Below are positions 53,599 through 62,263 of a DNA stretch of 64,000 bases, one piece after another. Source of the stretch: Pseudomonas mandelii (GTDB lineage Bacteria; Pseudomonadota; Gammaproteobacteria; Pseudomonadales; Pseudomonadaceae). Every line of letters starts with the position of its first letter. The stretch's first letter is position 1. The notes beneath the pieces are model-generated. The model was not told the DNA's origin. It worked only from the letters and a program-made list of their open reading frames with translations, and did not search any database. The stretch lies in contig NZ_LT629796.1 of the NCBI RefSeq assembly GCF_900106065.1, positions 2,392,001-2,456,000 on the forward strand, written 5' to 3'. A program made the position numbers and the translations under genes.

Positions 53599-53884
53599 AC
53601 GATTTCAATTTCGACGGTGCAAAGGATTTTGCGGTCTGGCAGATCGATGACGGAATGGGCACCTACACCATTCACAGGATTTTTGTTTACCAGCCCGAAG
53701 CAGGTTTTTTCAAGGAGCTGACTCCAGCTTGTGGCGACGATTTCTCCAATCTGCGGGTAGAGCGCGACAAGAGAGCTCTGCTTAGCACCTACTGGGAAAT
53801 GAATGAGCCAAAGCTTTGTGTCACCGATCTCTCCCCTGATTCGGTTGCTCGGATTTCATCTGAATAGATCAAGGATAGAAGACA

Positions 53885-54673
53885 GTGAAACGCTTTTTTT
53901 TCAGCATTCTTTGTGCGCTGACTTTCCAGGCCGCTCTGCCGGTTTCAACGGCGTTTGCTCAGGATGAGTGCAACGAGATCATGACAAGCCTACAAATTGA
54001 TAAGTGCTCTGAAGCGTCGAAGGCTGGTGCTGATTCACAGTTGAATACGAGTTATCACCAACTGCTGGCGCGGCTCGAAACCCAATATCAAGCCAATCCC
54101 GAATTGGGGGAGGCGTATGCGGTGACGGTGAAGGAGTCGCAGCGTGCGTGGATTAAGCTGCGTGATGCGAATTGCCATCTTGAGGCGTTTGAGATTGAGC
54201 CCGGCAAGCCTGCTTATGTCACGACAGTGAACAGTTGCATCACGGGAATGAGCCGAGAGCGTTCGGTTTATCTGGACAAGATTGCACCTGACATTTCGGC
54301 TGGTTCAGACGCTCAAACTGCTGACGTTGTCTGCCCATCCTCTGACTTCAACACTTTTCTCGCTTCCTTCTCTGAGAGTGCGGCCATTCAAAAGGTCTTC
54401 GTCCAACGGCCCCTAACTTTTGTGGTGACGGTGAATGCTGAGCCGGAGCCGCGACAAGAAAAGCGTTCGCTGAAGGACGATCAGATCAAGTTTCCACTCG
54501 TGCCTGAGCGTGCGAAGCGAGAGGCTGAAGGTTTGATGCTAACCGTCAAAGAGCAGAGAGGGGATAAGGCGACGGCCATTTTGCAAAAGCCTGATACGGA
54601 CTACGTGGTTGAGTATCGCTTCGTGCGTGGGCAATGTTGGATGCTTACTGAAGTCTCGGATTTCGCACTGTAG
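53885..54673 (+). CDS. Exported LprI-domain protein with second shared domain
   Basis: The 262-residue product starts at GTG 53885 (AAGGA upstream) with a signal peptide ending near AFA-Q. Residues about 25-142 are an LprI/DUF1311-type domain: Cys-rich start (DECNEIMTS, DKCSEAS), LNTSYHQLL, SQRAWIKLRDANCHLEAF and a final Cys helix. Residues about 152-262 start with CPSSDFNTFLASFS and end with QCWMLTEVSDF; this is the same domain as the N-terminal half of the protein at 44733. It is the last gene of the putative immunity row, 17 bases after the IS-interrupted gene. Confidence 0.7.
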   Translation: MKRFFFSILCALTFQAALPVSTAFAQDECNEIMTSLQIDKCSEASKAGADSQLNTSYHQLLARLETQYQANPELGEAYAVTVKESQRAWIKLRDANCHLEAFEIEPGKPAYVTTVNSCITGMSRERSVYLDKIAPDISAGSDAQTADVVCPSSDFNTFLASFSESAAIQKVFVQRPLTFVVTVNAEPEPRQEKRSLKDDQIKFPLVPERAKREAEGLMLTVKEQRGDKATAILQKPDTDYVVEYRFVRGQCWMLTEVSDFAL

Positions 54674-54681
54674 AAATCTTT

Positions 54682-54709
54682 AGGAGCGCGCCAATGTTGG
54701 CGCGCTCCT
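54682..54709. terminator. Terminator between convergent genes
   Basis: AGGAGCGCGCCAA pairs perfectly with TTGGCGCGCTCCT across a two-base loop, followed by a T-rich stretch. It closes the immunity row 8 bases after its last stop and also lies after the DUF6124-type gene on the other strand. Confidence 0.75.
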
Positions 54710-54718
54710 TGTTCCTGC

Positions 54719-55102
54719 TTACACCTTCCCCCGATGCTCCGCCGGATTGGGCGAATCAATGTGATCCAGCGCTCGCTCCACCAACAACCGGACCCCATCC
54801 GCCAATCTGCTTAGCGCCAAGGCTAAGGAGCGTCGTGCTCCGTCCACGTCGTCGGCCAGGTTGGCGGCGATGGCGCTGATGGATAGCAGGTCTTCCGAGG
54901 CGTTGGCCAGGAGGGCTTCGGTGTCGATGTCGGGGGAGACGGCGAAGAGGTTGCCTTTGCGAGGCTTGGGTTTGTCGCCGGGTGGTGGGGCGAAATGGTG
55001 GTTGAGGGCGTGTTCGGCGGCTTCGTGGAGTTTCTTCGAATCGAGGGATTCGTAGGGGGAGGTGGCTTCGTTTGCTGGTGGATTCGGTGTTGGCTTGATC
55101 AT
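54719..55102 (-). CDS. DUF6124 (DUF3077-type) family protein
   Basis: The 127-residue product has the look of a family abundant in fluorescent Pseudomonas: MIKPTPNPP start, HEAAEHALNHHF near residue 28, LFAVSPDIDTEALLANASEDLLS near 53-75 and an Ala/Leu-rich helix with RSLALALSRLADGVRLL. Function unknown; no signal peptide. It has a long leader with conserved-looking sequence. Confidence 0.75.
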   Translation of the reverse strand: MIKPTPNPPANEATSPYESLDSKKLHEAAEHALNHHFAPPPGDKPKPRKGNLFAVSPDIDTEALLANASEDLLSISAIAANLADDVDGARRSLALALSRLADGVRLLVERALDHIDSPNPAEHRGKV

Positions 55103-55430
55103 TAGTAATTTCCGATATGTGTTTTAGATGTAGCTGTCTCCTCTTCGCTTGCATTCGAATAAGGGTGGCAGCCGTGCGCAGGTGTGCAAGACCGGGCATA
55201 TCGGACCCCGGCAGACCCCAAAGGGACCTCCCACGCACAGCCGCCATGAAGCATTTACATCGAGCAGAAAGACGCTTGATGTTCGGTTTGGCGACCGTGC
55301 GGCGATATGTACCGGACTTGCACGTCCGTGTCACCGATTTTGCGGTAACGAACAAAGACTATCGGCGAAGCCAAAGGCTGCCTAGTTCACGAACAGCACC
55401 ACGTATTGAAGGAAAAATCCGATGGAGTCG
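55103..55430 (-). promoter_or_regulatory. Long leader / conserved intergenic element upstream of the DUF6124-type gene
   Basis: About 330 bases upstream of the - strand gene contain blocks (for example GGAGGTCCCTTTGGGGTCTG and GAAGAGGAGACAGCTACATC on the - strand) that I remember as recurring before paralogous DUF6124 genes in Pseudomonas. Open frames across it on both strands lack coding character. The rest of the 500-base gap (55431-55604) shows nothing definite besides the promoter region of the next gene. Confidence 0.4.
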
Positions 55431-55604
55431 AGCGTAGAAAGCTCAAAATTTCCACGCTTTTAAACACCCTCGTTTCGTCAATGACTTGGTAGTCATCAGC
55501 GTCAAAAACCACGGCATCTTCTTCTATCGCTGCACAACAGTGGCGTTCTCGCTTGAAGCCGCTACACTGCGCCGGCCGTTCACTTTTCTCTTGAGGCTGT
55601 GCGC

Positions 55605-55991
55605 ATGAAATTTCGTTTTCTACTGTGGATGCTGGGTTTGTTGATGGGTAAGGCCAGTCGGACTAATCCTGCGTTTCAGCAGCAGTTGGGTGACAAGGAA
55701 TTGGTGTTCCAGCTACAGACCCTGGACGGGAAGGTGGCGCGGCATTTCTTTGTGAAGGATCAGCGCATTACCAGCAAGTCGGGCGTGTATGCCGAGCCGG
55801 CGTTTGCGATTGCCTTTAAAGACGCGGCGTATGGATTTGCCACGATGCAGGCGAAGAACAAGCAGTTGGCGTTTATGACGGGGATTCAGGACAAATCGAT
55901 TCAGATCAAGGGCAATCCGGCGTTGGTGATCTGGTTTCAGGGGTTGACCAAGTATTTGAAGCCGAAAAAGAAGCCTGCTGCTGTTCGTTGA
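55605..55991 (+). CDS. Small SCP2-like protein
   Basis: The 128-residue product starts with a hydrophobic stretch (FLLWMLGLLMG) and has a middle (LVFQLQTLDGKVARHFFVKD, AFAIAFKDAAYGFATMQA, IQIKGNPALVIWFQGL) that resembles SCP2 sterol-carrier-type folds. It ends in a basic tail (KPKKKP). Related Pseudomonas proteins are sometimes labelled helicase, which nothing here supports. ATG 55605 has TTGAGG upstream. Confidence 0.55.
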   Translation: MKFRFLLWMLGLLMGKASRTNPAFQQQLGDKELVFQLQTLDGKVARHFFVKDQRITSKSGVYAEPAFAIAFKDAAYGFATMQAKNKQLAFMTGIQDKSIQIKGNPALVIWFQGLTKYLKPKKKPAAVR

Positions 55992-56141
55992 TAAATCCAG
56001 TGCTGGCTCGCGCTGTCATCAGTTAGGCTCACGAGGACAATAGAACTGTCAGTTTTTACAGGCGCGATAGGGTGACTGTGAATGCTCTACTCGGGGAGGG
56101 AGGTCCATAGCGGACTCCACTCACCTTGATGGAGCAAGATC

Positions 56142-57494
56142 ATGATCCAGCTGAAACCAGCCAACTCAGGAAGCCTCGATCCGACATTTAACGGTTCTGG
56201 TGTTTTGGACTTTCCGCTCTCTGAAGTGTACGGATTCCCCGATGCGGTTCTCCCATTGGATGACAACAAAACGCTTGTTGCCATGAGGCCTACAGCATTC
56301 AACGTTCCGGTCATAGTTGCGCGGCTGAATGAAGACGGGACGCTGGATCGCTCATTTGGCACTGCGCAGCGTGGCTTTGTTGAAGTGCCTTTCGAAGATA
56401 GTGACATCTATGTATTCGGGCTCAGGCCTCTGGCTAACGGTGGGTGGCTGATCGTTGGCCAATACATATCGTTCAGCGGTGGCGGTTTGCTCATCGTGCG
56501 GCAGTTTCAGGATGGCCGACTGGATACGTCCTTGAATGGCGATGGAAAACTCTTCATTCCTTATGATGATTTGGGTAGTCCCCAGCACAGTGGGGTGACG
56601 CTGGAGGTTGCTGGCCGCCATGGCGAAAAGACGTCGGCAGGACGCTCCCGGGTCTCTGGCCACAGCGGAGTCTCCGTGGTTGAGCAGTCGGATGGCAAGA
56701 TCGTGCTGGTCAGTTCCGTTATCAACACTTCCGGAAAACCGAAGGGGATTGTGCTGCGGCGTAATTCAGACGGCTCGCCCGATCTGACGTTCGCCGGGAC
56801 TGGCTCCGCGATTGTCGAACTCCCAGGTGTCGAGCATGAATGGAGCGGTGCCGAAGGTGTTGCGGTTCAGGCAGACGGCCAGATATTGGTGACTGGCATG
56901 TACGTGAAACAGGACGAATCCATGGGAGCCTTCGTAACTTGCTTCAACTCACTGGGACAAGTAGACCGCACGTTTAATGGCGGCCTTGCGGTGACCATTC
57001 CGAGTCCTCGCTGGATGATGTTGAGCGCCATCACGGTTAGAGAAAGTGACGGCAGGATTGTTGCGGTGGGGAATTCGCGAGAGAAGGACGTTCAAAACGG
57101 GGTGATCGTCGTTTTAAACAAGAGTGGGTCCTACAATCTTCCTTTTAACAACGGACGGGCCCTTTTTTCTGAATTGGTGCCGCAGGGGCAGGATTGGGCG
57201 CGCTGTGCGTTGCACGCCAATGGATCAATCAGTGTCACCGGAAGCACCGGGCAAGGCTTCGTCTCTGAGGAGATGGCAGTGGTGACGGCGCGTTATCTTT
57301 CTGACGGCTCATTGGACATGACATTCAATGCCGGTAAAGGCTTTGCTGTTTTTGACGGTGAGAAAGGGTTTGAGCACGCTTTGGACATGGCATTAATGGC
57401 TGATGGACGCATTGTTATTTGCGGAAGCTTGTGGGGAGACGGTGAACCTTTGCCGAGCTTTAAGGGCGGATGGATGTTGCGCTATCTGGCTTGA
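56142..57494 (+). CDS. Delta-60 repeat protein
   Basis: The 450-residue product is made of delta-60-type repeats of about 55-60 residues. Each has a D-x-T/S-F-N/G core, as in SLDPTFNGSG, TLDRSFGTA, RLDTSLNGDG, SPDLTFAGTG, QVDRTFNGG and SLDMTFNAGKG, spaced along the protein, which predicts a beta-propeller-like fold. No signal peptide is seen. Function unknown. ATG 56142 follows GGAGCAAGATC. Confidence 0.75.
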   Translation: MIQLKPANSGSLDPTFNGSGVLDFPLSEVYGFPDAVLPLDDNKTLVAMRPTAFNVPVIVARLNEDGTLDRSFGTAQRGFVEVPFEDSDIYVFGLRPLANGGWLIVGQYISFSGGGLLIVRQFQDGRLDTSLNGDGKLFIPYDDLGSPQHSGVTLEVAGRHGEKTSAGRSRVSGHSGVSVVEQSDGKIVLVSSVINTSGKPKGIVLRRNSDGSPDLTFAGTGSAIVELPGVEHEWSGAEGVAVQADGQILVTGMYVKQDESMGAFVTCFNSLGQVDRTFNGGLAVTIPSPRWMMLSAITVRESDGRIVAVGNSREKDVQNGVIVVLNKSGSYNLPFNNGRALFSELVPQGQDWARCALHANGSISVTGSTGQGFVSEEMAVVTARYLSDGSLDMTFNAGKGFAVFDGEKGFEHALDMALMADGRIVICGSLWGDGEPLPSFKGGWMLRYLA

Positions 57495-57521
57495 TTCACT
57501 CAGATAGACCGAGTTGGATTC

Positions 57522-57586
57522 CTCGCGGGCAAGCCTCGCTCCTACAGGGATTGCGTGAATCCTGTGGGAGTGGGCTTGCCCGCGAT
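57522..57586. repeat. REP palindrome
   Basis: CTCGCGGGCAAGCCTCGCTCCTACAG pairs with CTGTGGGAGTGGGCTTGCCCGCGA with few mismatches. It separates two convergent genes and is the same family as 10148-10212. Confidence 0.8.
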
Positions 57587-57590
57587 GCTT

Positions 57591-58991
57591 TTAGGCTTGG
57601 CTGAATTGCGAAGCCAGTTCGCGCAGCAGGACTTCGGCTTCGAGGACTTTGCTGACGACGTCGTTGGCTTTGTCGCGAGTCAGGCCTACGCGTTCCAGCA
57701 ATGCGTCGGGGATGTCTTCGTCCGGACCGGAGCCGATGCCGCGGCTGCGCAGCAGGCGTACGGCCAGGCACACGAGGTTCGGGTATTCAGCGTAGGCACC
57801 GTCGTAGCTTGGGTCGTGCTGGAAGCGCAACGCAGTGGCCAGTTCGTCGGGCATGTCCCAGTAGCGCATCAGCCACGAACCAATTTGTTCGCGGCTGATG
57901 CCGAGCAGGTGTTGCTCGACGTAGCTGTGGCACAGGTGCGGGTTAACTTCCAGGTGACGGCAGATCAGCGAGAAGTGCGGCGGGAAGACGTGGGCCAGCA
58001 GCAGGTAGCCGAAGTTGTGCAGCAGGCCGGCGAGGTAGGTCAGGCCGGCTTCCGGGCGCTGGGCGCGGGGCATGGCGCGGGTCAGGCCTTCGATGACGGC
58101 GGCGGTGTAGATCGATTGCTGCCAGTACGGCGTGGTGTGTTGCGGGTGGTCTTTGGGCAGGCTCAGGGTTTTGCCCAGGGCCAGGCCCAGCGCCAGGTTG
58201 ATCACCAGGTCGAAACCCAGGACGCGCACGATCGCGTCTTCCACTGAACGAATTTTGCCCGGCGAGGCGTAGTACGGCGACGCGGCCCAGCTGACGACTT
58301 GGGCGGCCAGCGCCGGGTCGGTTTCGACCACGCCGGTGATGTCGTCGATGGTGGCGTTGGGGTCGACGCGCAGCTTGATGATTTTCTGCGCGGTCTCGGC
58401 CAGCGGCGGAATTTCGATGGTGGCTTCCAGGCGTTGCTGGATGCGTCGTGCGGTGAACGCCTGGACGGCCTGGGTGATTTCCTCGCGGTCATCGTCGGGG
58501 CGGTCGAGGTTGGGGCGGATGCTGGTCAGGTTCTCGCCGAAGTTGGCGGCGCTGGCCTTGGTCAGCATGCTTTTGAAATCTTCGCTGGTGATTTCCAGCA
58601 GCAGGCCCGGCTCGCCCGAGTTGATCAGCAACTTCGGTTCGCGCAGCAGGCTTTCTTCGTACAGGCACGGCGAACTGGTCAGCGCCGGCAGGCCAGGCAG
58701 CAGGCTCAGGTTGTGCTTGCCGAGCATTTTCACCAGGCGTTCGGTGGGCACGGCGGTGAGGCGGCGACCGGTCAATTCGGCGAGGCGATTGAGGTCAAGC
58801 AACTGGCTTTGCGGGAACAGCACCATCAAGGCACCGACGGCGTCGTCCACCAATACCGCCTGCACTTTGCGCGAGGCGTTGAGGCCGTGGTGATCGAGGA
58901 CTTCTTCGTAGGCAATGCCCAATTTGCCCAGCAGCAACCGAATAACAGACGGAGCGTGCAGGGGGTCCGGGGCGAGGGCAGCTTCAGTCAT
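57591..58991 (-). CDS. HDOD domain protein with YbaK-like N-terminal domain
   Basis: The 466-residue protein has an N-terminal aminoacyl-tRNA deacylase (YbaK/ProX)-like domain (about 15-150; VLDHHGLNASRKVQAVLVDD) and a C-terminal HDOD domain (about 205-420; LAETAQKIIKLRVDPNATID, LTYLAGLLHNFGYLLLAHVF). HDOD proteins take part in signalling; the metal-site His-Asp is not retained as in true HD phosphohydrolases (HN here). It lies 78 bases downstream of recG. Confidence 0.8.
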   Translation of the reverse strand: MTEAALAPDPLHAPSVIRLLLGKLGIAYEEVLDHHGLNASRKVQAVLVDDAVGALMVLFPQSQLLDLNRLAELTGRRLTAVPTERLVKMLGKHNLSLLPGLPALTSSPCLYEESLLREPKLLINSGEPGLLLEITSEDFKSMLTKASAANFGENLTSIRPNLDRPDDDREEITQAVQAFTARRIQQRLEATIEIPPLAETAQKIIKLRVDPNATIDDITGVVETDPALAAQVVSWAASPYYASPGKIRSVEDAIVRVLGFDLVINLALGLALGKTLSLPKDHPQHTTPYWQQSIYTAAVIEGLTRAMPRAQRPEAGLTYLAGLLHNFGYLLLAHVFPPHFSLICRHLEVNPHLCHSYVEQHLLGISREQIGSWLMRYWDMPDELATALRFQHDPSYDGAYAEYPNLVCLAVRLLRSRGIGSGPDEDIPDALLERVGLTRDKANDVVSKVLEAEVLLRELASQFSQA

Positions 58992-59069
58992 GGTCTGTAT
59001 CCGTATTCAAACAATTGCAGGAGTATAACCAGCTTGTTTAAAAGCATCGTCCACAAACTGCGACGGTGC

Positions 59070-61145
59070 TCACACTTGGCCGTATTGCTGCCCATGGCGC
59101 AGCCAGCGGTCGAGCAGCGGGCTGACGTGATCCGGCCAGCGCTCCAGCAATGCCTGGGCGGCGTCGCGCACGGCGGGCAATAGATCGGCGTCGCGCATCA
59201 GGTCGGCGACCTTGAATTGCAGCAGGCCGGTCTGACGAGTGCCGAGCATTTCGCCGGGGCCGCGCAGTTCGAGGTCCTTTTCGGCGATGACAAAACCGTC
59301 GTTGGTTTCACGCATGATGCCCAGGCGCTGACGGCCGATCTGCGACAGCGGCGGATGGTAGAGCAGCACGCAATGGCTGGCGGCGCTGCCTCGACCGACG
59401 CGGCCGCGCAATTGGTGCAACTGCGCGAGGCCGAGGCGCTCGGGGTTTTCAATGATCATCAGGCTGGCGTTCGGCACATCGACGCCGACTTCGATCACGG
59501 TGGTCGCAACCAGCAGCTGCAAATTGCCGGCCTTGAATTCGGCCATGACGGCGGCTTTTTCCGCGGGCTTCATGCGGCCGTGGATCAGGCCGACCTTCAG
59601 CTCGCCGAGCGCGGCGGTGAGGTCTTCGTAAGTGGTTTCGGCGGCCTGGCAGGTCAGCTCTTCGGATTCTTCAATCAGCGTGCACACCCAATAGGCCTGA
59701 CGCCCTTCGGCGCAGGCGCCGCGCACGCGCTCAATGACTTCGACACGCCGGGTATCGGTGACCAATACCGTGTTGACCGGGGTTCGGCCGGGCGGCAGTT
59801 CGTCGAGGATCGAGGTGTCGAGGTCGGCGTAGGCGCTCATGGCCAGCGTTCGTGGAATCGGCGTGGCGGTCATGATCAGCTGATGCGGACACATCCGCCC
59901 GCCGACGCCTTTCTGCCGCAATGCCAGGCGCTGCTGCACGCCAAAGCGGTGCTGTTCGTCGATGATTGCCAGTGCAAGGTTCTTGAACTGCACTTCCTCC
60001 TGGAACAACGCGTGAGTGCCGACCACCATAGGTGCGCCATTGGCGATCTGCTCCAGCGCGGCCACGCGGTTTTTGCCCTTGAGCTTGCCGGCCAGCCACG
60101 CGACTTCAATGCCCAGCGGTTCGAGCCAGCGCTTGAAGGTGATGAAGTGCTGCTCGGCGAGGATTTCGGTGGGCGCCATCAAGGCGACCTGGTAACCGGC
60201 CTCCAACGCCTGAAGCGCGGCGAGGGCCGCGACCACGGTTTTACCCGCGCCGACGTCGCCCTGAATCAGCCGAAGCATCGGTTCGTGCTGGCTCAGGTCG
60301 TAGGCGATTTCGTTGCCGACTCGTTGCTGTGCGCCGGTTGGCGTAAAACCCAGATTGGCCAGGTATTGCGCCGGCAGTTTGGTGGCTTTCGGCATCGCCG
60401 GCGCGCGCAGGGAGCGCATGCTTTCGCGCAGACGTTGCTGGGATAGCTGATGGGTCAGCAGTTCTTCAAAGGCCAGACGGTGCTGAGCCCAGTGATGGCC
60501 GAGGGCAAGTTCGTCGACATCGGCATCGGCGGGCGGGTGATGCAGGTAGCGGATCGCATCGGCCAGCGGCGCGAGTTGATAGTCCCGGGCCAGTTCGGTC
60601 GGCAGCCAGTCGGGCAGGCTGGTCGGGCCGAGCATGGTCAGGGTTTGCATGCACAGTTGGCGCAAGCGCTGCTGGGTCAGGCCTTCGGTGAGCGGGTAGA
60701 CCGGGGTCAGGGTTTCATCCACCGGCGGTGGCTCGTGGCCGGTGATGGCGCGGTATTCCGGGTGGTAGATTTCCAACCCCGACGCACCGGGCCGGGCTTC
60801 GCCGTAGCAGCGAATCCGCGTGCCGCGTTTGAGGCCTTCTTTCTGGGCGTTGCTGAAATGGTAGAAGCGCAGACTGAGCCCGCCGGTGCCGTCCTGCAGA
60901 CGCACGACGAGGCTGCGGCGACGGCCCATGACCACGTCGGCGCCGCTGACGGTGCCTTCGATCACGGCGTCCTGGCCGGGTCGCAAATGGCCAATCGGGA
61001 CCACACGGGTGCGGTCCTGATAACGCAGCGGCAGGTGGAACAGCACGTCCTGGAGATTCTCCAGGCCGACCTTGGCCAGTTTCTCGGCCATGGCCTCGCC
61101 GACACCCTTGAGTGCCGTGACCGACACTTGCGACAACTCGGTCAT
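59070..61145 (-). CDS. recG: ATP-dependent DNA helicase RecG
   Basis: RecG remodels stalled replication forks and branched DNA. The 691-residue protein has the N-terminal wedge/OB domain (about 1-150), helicase motif I GDVGAGKTVVAA (about 296-307), motif II IDEQHRFG (DEQH, about 394-401), motif III TATPIPRT and motif VI QLRGRVGRG. Length is normal. oxyR lies 9 bases upstream on the same strand, so the two are probably co-transcribed. Confidence 0.97.
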   Translation of the reverse strand: MTELSQVSVTALKGVGEAMAEKLAKVGLENLQDVLFHLPLRYQDRTRVVPIGHLRPGQDAVIEGTVSGADVVMGRRRSLVVRLQDGTGGLSLRFYHFSNAQKEGLKRGTRIRCYGEARPGASGLEIYHPEYRAITGHEPPPVDETLTPVYPLTEGLTQQRLRQLCMQTLTMLGPTSLPDWLPTELARDYQLAPLADAIRYLHHPPADADVDELALGHHWAQHRLAFEELLTHQLSQQRLRESMRSLRAPAMPKATKLPAQYLANLGFTPTGAQQRVGNEIAYDLSQHEPMLRLIQGDVGAGKTVVAALAALQALEAGYQVALMAPTEILAEQHFITFKRWLEPLGIEVAWLAGKLKGKNRVAALEQIANGAPMVVGTHALFQEEVQFKNLALAIIDEQHRFGVQQRLALRQKGVGGRMCPHQLIMTATPIPRTLAMSAYADLDTSILDELPPGRTPVNTVLVTDTRRVEVIERVRGACAEGRQAYWVCTLIEESEELTCQAAETTYEDLTAALGELKVGLIHGRMKPAEKAAVMAEFKAGNLQLLVATTVIEVGVDVPNASLMIIENPERLGLAQLHQLRGRVGRGSAASHCVLLYHPPLSQIGRQRLGIMRETNDGFVIAEKDLELRGPGEMLGTRQTGLLQFKVADLMRDADLLPAVRDAAQALLERWPDHVSPLLDRWLRHGQQYGQV

Positions 61146-61154
61146 GGCAGCGAC

Positions 61155-62084
61155 TTAGGCCGCAACCACCGGTGCTTGCGGCTTGGCCACCGAGCACAGG
61201 CGAATGGAGTCAGCGAGAATCTCGATGGCTTTCGGACGCGGGAAGCTCGCGCGCCACGCAATGGCCACGGTGCGGAACGGCACCGGAGGCGTCAGTGGGC
61301 GCACTTCGATCACGCCTGGGGCGTAGTGATGGCTGTCGACGGCCGACAGCGGCAGGATCGAAATGCCCAGGCCGGACGCGACCATGTGGCGGATGGTTTC
61401 AAGAGAGCTTGATTCCACCGTGGTGTGCTTGGCGCCGTCGTTGCCTTTGGCCAGGGTCGGGCAGGCTTCCAGCACTTGATCGCGGAAGCAGTGGCCTTCG
61501 CCGAGCAGCAGCAGGCTCTTGTCGTTGAGCAGGCTGGCGTCGATGGATTCTTTTTGCGTCCACGGGTGCTGGGCCGGCATCAGCACGTAGAACGGCTCGT
61601 CGTAGAGCTGCAGGGTCAGCACGTCGGCTTCGTTGAACGGCAGGGCGATGATGATCGCGTCGAGCTCGCCGTTGCGCAGTTTGTCGCGCAGTACGTGAGT
61701 GAAGTTTTCTTCGATGTACAACGGCATCTGCGGGGCAACCCGGTGCAGTTGTGGAATCAGGTGCGGAAACAGGTACGGGCCGACGGTGTAGATCGCGCCG
61801 ACTTTCAGCGGAGCGGTCAGCTGGTTTTTGCCAGCCTGGGCCAGTTCGCGAATGCCTTGGGCCTGTTCCAGGACTTTCTGCGCCTGGGCAACGATGCCTT
61901 CACCGACCGGAGTCAGGCGCACGGCACTCTTGCTGCGCTCGAAAATCAGCACACCGAGTTCGTCTTCAAGCTTTTTCACGCCCACCGACAGGGTCGGCTG
62001 ACTGACGTGGCAACGCTCGGCCGCGTGGCCGAAATGCTGCTCTTGGGCGAGGGTAACGATGTAGCGTAATTCTGTGAGAGTCAT
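61155..62084 (-). CDS. oxyR: Hydrogen peroxide-sensing regulator OxyR
   Basis: OxyR is a LysR-family activator of catalase and peroxidase genes. The 309-residue product has the N-terminal HTH (HFGHAAERCHVSQPTLSVGVKKLE, about 17-40) and the peroxide-reactive pair C199 and C208 in EGHCFRDQVLEACP, at the same numbering as in E. coli OxyR. The redox disulfide and the nearby conserved residues leave little doubt. recG follows it. Confidence 0.97.
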   Translation of the reverse strand: MTLTELRYIVTLAQEQHFGHAAERCHVSQPTLSVGVKKLEDELGVLIFERSKSAVRLTPVGEGIVAQAQKVLEQAQGIRELAQAGKNQLTAPLKVGAIYTVGPYLFPHLIPQLHRVAPQMPLYIEENFTHVLRDKLRNGELDAIIIALPFNEADVLTLQLYDEPFYVLMPAQHPWTQKESIDASLLNDKSLLLLGEGHCFRDQVLEACPTLAKGNDGAKHTTVESSSLETIRHMVASGLGISILPLSAVDSHHYAPGVIEVRPLTPPVPFRTVAIAWRASFPRPKAIEILADSIRLCSVAKPQAPVVAA

Positions 62085-62202
62085 AGCAAGCGTCCATGAA
62101 GTTGCGCGCCAAGCATAACGGCTGCAATCGATAGACGCACGTTATCAGAGTGAGTGTGCAGAGTGACACTGGGTAATGCCGGTTTGCCGCTGGCAGATAC
62201 AC

Positions 62203-62226
62203 AAAAGGCACCTTTGGGTGCCTTCT
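62203..62226 (-). terminator. Rho-independent terminator of the exbBD-tonB operon
   Basis: On the - strand, AAGGCACC-CAAA-GGTGCCTT is followed by a T-rich tail (TTGTGT). It lies about 145 bases after the tonB stop and before the oxyR promoter. Confidence 0.75.
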
Positions 62227-62263
62227 CTGCATGATCATGGACTTTCCTGCTGGAGGAGACCCC

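Larger units (their letters stand above)
50785..53867 (+). pseudogene. XAC2610-like exported protein gene interrupted by IS21-family element
   Basis: The 5' part (50785-50995) encodes a signal peptide (MRFKYLAISLLGLLWTAPVFA cut near there) and about 47 mature residues. The 3' part (53592-53867) continues in the same frame once the IS and one copy of the 7-bp duplication CAAATAG are removed, giving 159 residues. The restored C-terminal half has a DFNFDGAKDFAVW motif and a Y-x-x-x-x-IFVYQPEAGFF segment, which resemble the Ca-loop and following strand of XAC2610, the Xanthomonas lysozyme-inhibitor immunity protein. The interrupted 5' fragment could still be translated into the IS but lacks the functional half. 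Confidence 0.8.

Noticed and set aside
55117..55437. Open frames of 78-199 codons on both strands in the DUF6124 leader
   Set aside because: No ribosome sites, no plausible codon bias, and overlapping frames on both strands; better explained as a noncoding leader.
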